Below are positions 60,375-64,000 of a stretch of 64,000 nucleotides of DNA, piece by piece. Source of the DNA: Verrucomicrobiia bacterium (lineage in GTDB: Bacteria > Verrucomicrobiota > Verrucomicrobiia > Verrucomicrobiales > Akkermansiaceae); assembly GCA_030432565.1 (NCBI GenBank), contig JAUIGV010000005.1:1-64000 (forward strand), given 5' to 3'. The number at the start of each line of letters is the position of its first letter. The first letter of the stretch is position 1. The position numbers were made by a program, and so were the translations under genes. The notes beneath the pieces are model-generated. The model was given only the letters and a program-made list of their open reading frames with translations, ran no database searches and had not been told where the DNA came from.

Positions 60375-61249
60375 TTGCGACAGTTTCTGACTGATGATCT
60401 AAAATCAGACAAGATAAAATTGATATATTTTTAACTCGATACTCCAAATTATCAAGATTCGTTAACTAAAAAACTTCCACCAGTTCATTTTATTTAGAAA
60501 TCCTTAATATCAACATTTTCTATAAATCAATTTTCCCAAGTGAATCTTCGGCAGGACATCCGTCATTACGTTTTTCAAGAATATCCAATTCCCCTAGTTA
60601 AATATCTCTTTTGATATTCAAAACTTCTTACTTTTCCTGTTCTCCATACCTTCCCTCCATTTTTAGAACAAAACCACTCTTTTTACTCCTGAACTCCTGA
60701 TAGTCGTTATATCTTAATATGCGACACTTACCAATAATCAGAATCAGCGAAACAAACCGGCAAGATTCGGCACCCCCCCACCAATAAGATAAGTTACTTA
60801 AGATATTCAGATCTCTTAACTATCAACCCCCCCTAACAAACAGACTCCTACCGCATCTTCCCCACGGAGCAAAATTGAAGACGACCTTGTGCATCAATAG
60901 AACCAATACCAAACTCCGTCTCATTTAAGCTCTCAATACCAATCCTCTCTCGTCGGATCATCTCAAGTCTCACGCTGAAAATCCAAAATTTATCACCGAC
61001 AGGACAACCTCTGGTAATCGACAAACAAACTCTCTTCATGATCATCAAATCTTGACTATCTGGATTCCTAAGACTTTCAAATCCCAGCGCAGATTGTGAG
61101 CAACGAAGCGCCAAAGTCGCAAAACAGCCATTAGAAAAAGTAATCCCAATCGCTTTTAAGATCATTTTTCAAATACCAAAATCGATCCAAAGGTCACTCG
61201 GGATGCCACCCTAAACCCCGCACCCTAACCTGTTCCGGGTAGGTTTAAA
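60375..61249 (-). promoter_or_regulatory. AT-rich leader region upstream of the giant gene
   Basis: This is the only long non-coding stretch in the window. It is clearly richer in A/T than the genes, above all at 60400-60760. On the coding strand a weak promoter-like pair is TTGATA (60508-60513) and TAAAAT (60487-60492), with a short 15-bp spacer, which would give a leader of about 105 nt. Two runs of seven G (coding strand; C on the plus strand) lie at 60773-60779 and 60827-60833. A weak inverted repeat (TTAAGA/TCTTAA) lies at 60798-60819. No strong hairpin followed by T-run was seen, so the end of the upstream transcript is unclear. Confidence 0.3.
60848..61165 (-). CDS. Doubtful small ORF, 105 codons
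   Basis: An ATG-started frame in the intergenic region between the SecA-like gene and the giant gene. The product would be cysteine-containing and slightly basic (for example RGCPVGDKFWIFSVRLEMIR), unlike its neighbours. I recognise no family, no ribosome-binding site and no signal peptide. It may be a chance frame, a decayed gene or a small accessory protein. Its position just upstream of the giant gene is the only reason to keep it. Confidence 0.22.
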   Translation of the reverse strand: MILKAIGITFSNGCFATLALRCSQSALGFESLRNPDSQDLMIMKRVCLSITRGCPVGDKFWIFSVRLEMIRRERIGIESLNETEFGIGSIDAQGRLQFCSVGKMR

Positions 61250-63232
61250 CTAGTCTCGGGTAAATCCGAGTGAGGCTCGCTGCTGGCGGTCATTTTCTGA
61301 GACCTGCTTTCGCCGATAAGCGGCTAGTTTTTCAGCCCTCATTTGAACATATCTGAGAAGGCCCCGACAGATAAGCGACGATCTCATTTTGCCTGTCCGA
61401 GGATCGGCTGTTTTGGAGACCAGCCGGTGGAGCCAGCCCGGAAGAAAAGTGTGAAAAAGCACATCGTCGAATGCATAGTGTCGACTAACCGATCCTGGAT
61501 CACCCTGACGCCCCGACCGACCAAAAAGCTGCCGATCGACCCGTCGAGCTTCGTGGGGCTCGGTCGCGATAACATGCAATCCCCCGAGGGCCTTGACCCC
61601 TTCACCCAATTCAATATCTGTCCCCCGCCCGGCCATGTTGGTAGCGATCGTCACCCGTCCTTTGAGTCCCGCATCGGCAACAATTCCAGCCTCCTGAGGC
61701 AGCCTGGTGGCATTCAGAATCACATGTTCGATATTTTTCAGGCCGAGCTTTCGCCCCAATTGTTCACTTGAGGTCACCGTTCGGGTTCCGACCAAGACGG
61801 GTTGCCCCGCCTGGTGGCAACTCAGAATCTCCTGAACCACCGCATATTCCCGATCTGCTTCGCTCAGATAAAACTTGGGACTTTGACGACGACAAATATT
61901 GGGCAAATTTCGAGGAATCCGTATCGTGGAGATTCCGTAAATCGTCCAGACTTCGTCGGCAATTTCGCGTGCAGTTCCGGTCGCACCTGAAAGCTTGCGG
62001 TATTTTTGGAAGAAGCGTTGGAATGAAATCTGGGCAATCGTGGTGCTAGGAGCCGTGATCTCGACTCCTTCCTTTGCTTCCACAATTTGGTGCAGGCCGA
62101 GCTTCCAAGAACGGTCCGGCATCGGTCGCCCCGTGCTTTCGTCGATAATGACGATCTTACCCTCCTCGATGATGTAATGTGTTCCAAGGGTGAAAAATTC
62201 CTGGGCCTCCAGTGCCAGCAAGATCATCTGGCGGCGACGATCGGGGCACCGCCAAAGAGGAACGTCGGGAAATTCATCTCCTTCTGCGATTTTGTCTTCG
62301 CCGGAATCGGTCAGTGTCACCTCACGACGCCCCCTGTGCACCCTGTAGTCGATCTCAGGGCGGAGAAACTCCGCAACCTTCCAGGCACCCAGGCACGCCA
62401 GCCGCAATTCTTCAGATTCGATTTTTTGGCTGATCAGAAGGGGCGTGACCGCCTCATCGATCAATCCATTGTCCGCCTCGTCAATCAAAGCCCTGAAAAG
62501 CCCCCTCTGCGTCAGTCTCATACCACTCCCCGGGGCTTTAACAAACTTGCGAACATGCTGACGCGCTCCCGAACGTTCCCACTCGCCCAATTGCAGCCGG
62601 TCGCGCAGGAAGTCGGCGGCGACCTCCTTGGCTGTCGTGTAGGTGACCTCAGCCTGATAACCCTCGCGCCGGTCTGCGGGTTCGGTCTTACCAATGACCG
62701 AAGCAACAGAAAGCCCAAGCCGGGCGTAGAGCTTCTTCATCGTCAGCGCGTCCCGCTTGGCCAAATAGTCATTTGCCGTGATGACGTGAACAGGCTCGCC
62801 CTTCCACGCTTCAAAGGAAGCAGCAAGAGCAATGGAAAGGGTCTTCCCTTCCCCCGTATCAATCTCTGCGAGATATCCATTTATCAGAGCCAACGCAGAT
62901 AGCATCTGGACCCGATAAGGCGTCAGCCCCAACTCGCGACGAGCCGCTTCGCAAATTAGAGCGAGAACTTTGGGCGACGGAGAGGCATTCCCCGCAGCCT
63001 CCAATCGAGAGGCGGCGATAAGACGGTTGATTTCCTTGTCAGAGAGATCTGCAAGAGTTTCACGCTCGATCGCGGCAGCCTCAACCACCACCATCCAAGG
63101 CTTTAAAACCGAGCTTCGACGCTTCCACTTCCCGGCGATGCGCTTTGTCCAGAGATCCAGCCCACCAAGTTCCGGACCCGGTTTTTCCTGAAAAAACGAG
63201 TCTTGAAAACGGGTTGGCGCGGCGATCTGCAT
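61250..63232 (-). CDS. Short SecA-like translocase ATPase, 660 residues
   Basis: A SecA homologue with both motor halves. Walker A region EIDTGEGKTL lies at ~123-132 and VITANDYLAKRD at ~150-161. LIDEADNGLIDEAVTPLLIS lies at ~249-268 with DEAD at 251-254. KLSGATGTAREIADE is at ~413-427, GQPVLVGT ~476-483, TIATNMAGRGTDIELGEG ~528-545 and QLFGRSGRQGDPGS ~568-581 (arginine finger). Canonical SecA has 800-900 residues. Here the preprotein cross-linking region between DEAD and YIIEEGK is short (~85 residues), and after NBD2 only ~65 residues remain, so most of the helical wing/scaffold and the zinc-binding tail are absent. ATG at 63232 is 14 bp after the adaptor stop, implying one operon. It is probably a paralogue dedicated to special substrates rather than the housekeeping SecA; the giant protein is the obvious candidate. 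Catalytic motifs look intact. Confidence 0.88.
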   Translation of the reverse strand: MQIAAPTRFQDSFFQEKPGPELGGLDLWTKRIAGKWKRRSSVLKPWMVVVEAAAIERETLADLSDKEINRLIAASRLEAAGNASPSPKVLALICEAARRELGLTPYRVQMLSALALINGYLAEIDTGEGKTLSIALAASFEAWKGEPVHVITANDYLAKRDALTMKKLYARLGLSVASVIGKTEPADRREGYQAEVTYTTAKEVAADFLRDRLQLGEWERSGARQHVRKFVKAPGSGMRLTQRGLFRALIDEADNGLIDEAVTPLLISQKIESEELRLACLGAWKVAEFLRPEIDYRVHRGRREVTLTDSGEDKIAEGDEFPDVPLWRCPDRRRQMILLALEAQEFFTLGTHYIIEEGKIVIIDESTGRPMPDRSWKLGLHQIVEAKEGVEITAPSTTIAQISFQRFFQKYRKLSGATGTAREIADEVWTIYGISTIRIPRNLPNICRRQSPKFYLSEADREYAVVQEILSCHQAGQPVLVGTRTVTSSEQLGRKLGLKNIEHVILNATRLPQEAGIVADAGLKGRVTIATNMAGRGTDIELGEGVKALGGLHVIATEPHEARRVDRQLFGRSGRQGDPGSVSRHYAFDDVLFHTFLPGWLHRLVSKTADPRTGKMRSSLICRGLLRYVQMRAEKLAAYRRKQVSENDRQQRASLGFTRD

Positions 63233-63246
63233 AGGAGTCAGCTGAA

Positions 63247-64000
63247 TTAAAGTTGATACTCGCGCTGGAAGAATTGTCTAATCGAGTGTCGCCACTGATT
63301 CAGGAGAGGCTTTTTCGGAAGAGCGAAACGGGCAATCCCCCGCTGTCCGTGTTGTAAAATAACACCTTTCGCTTCTTCGATTGTTCCGCGAACCTGGAAG
63401 TAAGGCTCGGTGGTCTTCTTTCCGCTCCCTTCCTCAGCCGCCACTCCCATCGACCCTCCACCAGCGACCCCCAAAGCCGCGCTGGGAAGATCCTCCTGCC
63501 CGGCAGGGATGGCATCGAGATTGGTCAGGCTCATATCCAGCCCTTCCTGGCCTCTGATTTTCAACTCGGAATCATCGAGAGATAGCCGCCCCGCATCCCG
63601 CTGATGAACCACCGCACTGAACACATAGCCATCCTCTCCCCGGACCATTCCAAGAGACTGCCCGCGCGGAACGACCGACCCCATAACTTCGTGCAGGTCG
63701 TCGGCTATCCATCGGCCTGCAACCGGCGCTCGAACCACAAGATTTTCAAGCTGGACCTTCAACGCGGCTTCGCGGGCGTCGAGTGCGGTGAGGAAAGCCC
63801 GGAGTCCGGCCAGCTGGGTCCCCTGTTCATTACGATCCTGCCTTAGGAGCAAATCCCCACGTTCCCGTTCGATACGAATCAGGTCCTTCTCCACTTCTAA
63901 TTCCTCGTTTTTCAAAAGGAGTAAGATCTGACCAGCCTCCACCTCTTCTCCGGAAGGAGTCACCAATTCCGCGATGCGTCCCGGACTGCTGGTATAGACA
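63247..64000 (-). CDS. HlyD-like membrane-fusion/adaptor protein, C-terminal part
   Basis: The frame is open at the right edge, so the N-terminus is missing; 250 residues are visible. It begins with the first half of a biotinyl-lipoyl-like domain (SPGRIAELVTPSGEEVEAGQ), followed by a ~50-residue charged helical hairpin (EKDLIRIERERGDLLLRQ), then the second half (VVRAPVAGRWIADDL...VVPRGQSLGMV). After a beta-barrel-like part comes LPSAALGVAGGGSMG, then TEPYFQVRG and a basic end (LPKKPLLNQWRHSIRQFFQR). The order is that of HlyD-type periplasmic adaptors. The LPSAALG-GGG and LPxKPLxxQW features recall adaptors fused to M50-type membrane peptidases in Planctomycetota and Verrucomicrobiota, so the missing part may carry a site-2-protease-like membrane domain; that is inference. 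It is followed closely by the SecA-like gene and may be its membrane partner. Confidence 0.8.
   Translation of the reverse strand, partial: VYTSSPGRIAELVTPSGEEVEAGQILLLLKNEELEVEKDLIRIERERGDLLLRQDRNEQGTQLAGLRAFLTALDAREAALKVQLENLVVRAPVAGRWIADDLHEVMGSVVPRGQSLGMVRGEDGYVFSAVVHQRDAGRLSLDDSELKIRGQEGLDMSLTNLDAIPAGQEDLPSAALGVAGGGSMGVAAEEGSGKKTTEPYFQVRGTIEEAKGVILQHGQRGIARFALPKKPLLNQWRHSIRQFFQREYQL

Noticed and set aside
60798-60819. Inverted repeat TTAAGA/TCTTAA as an operator
   Set aside because: Six-base arms in an AT-rich region are expected by chance, and no regulator or second copy supports a role.
61224-61243. Possible terminator hairpin after the SecA-like gene
   Set aside because: The stem is only seven pairs with one mismatch (CCTAACC/GGGTAGG) and no T-run follows on the coding strand.
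61201-61249. TTAGGG-like, telomere-reminiscent sequence on the minus strand
   Set aside because: Only two imperfect occurrences are present; this is a chance resemblance in a bacterial intergenic region.
61250-63232. Interpretation as the housekeeping secA gene
   Set aside because: The length is 660 instead of 800-900 residues, the cross-linking domain is shortened and most of the C-terminal wing/scaffold and zinc region is absent; the neighbours also point to a special role.

Overview
All convincing genes in this window lie on the minus strand. Read in the direction of transcription they are: the C-terminal part of an HlyD-like periplasmic adaptor (runs in from the right edge), a 660-residue SecA-like ATPase 14 bp further on, an AT-rich gap of about 875 bp, one uninterrupted reading frame of 18,862 codons (3786-60374), and, 75 bp after it, the first ~1,236 codons of a filamentous-haemagglutinin-type adhesin that runs off the left edge. 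One gene therefore fills about 88% of the window. I saw no tRNA, rRNA, transposase, CRISPR array or plasmid/phage functions.

The organism is probably a Gram-negative member of the Planctomycetota-Verrucomicrobiota group, with Verrucomicrobiota my first guess. This is an inference from gene content: the LEPR-XLL motif at the giant protein's N-terminus, the HlyD-like adaptor with its characteristic C-terminus, the short SecA paralogue and the two-partner-type adhesin with YDG repeats. No marker gene is present to fix the taxonomy.

The giant protein (roughly 1.9-2 MDa) is a mosaic. From the N-terminus it has a basic leader with the LEPR-XLL motif, an acidic linker, an APGNSPG element, about 1,000 residues of diverged beta repeats and then about 7,600 residues of ~100-130-residue beta repeats arranged in superunits (four consecutive ones spaced 1,533, 1,548 and 1,530 bp). 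Next come Ig-like 'SW' domains alternating with two unique beta-rich segments, long stretches of GDD/RTX-like calcium-binding repeats, Calx-beta-like and PPC-like domains into which a small 'WTL' module has been inserted repeatedly, and finally a C-terminal RTX cluster with an acidic tail. It has no classical signal peptide.

The working hypothesis is that the adaptor and the short SecA paralogue form a dedicated export route for the giant surface protein, and that the neighbouring adhesin is a second cell-surface product of the same locus. The protein families are visible in the sequence; the functional link between them is inference.
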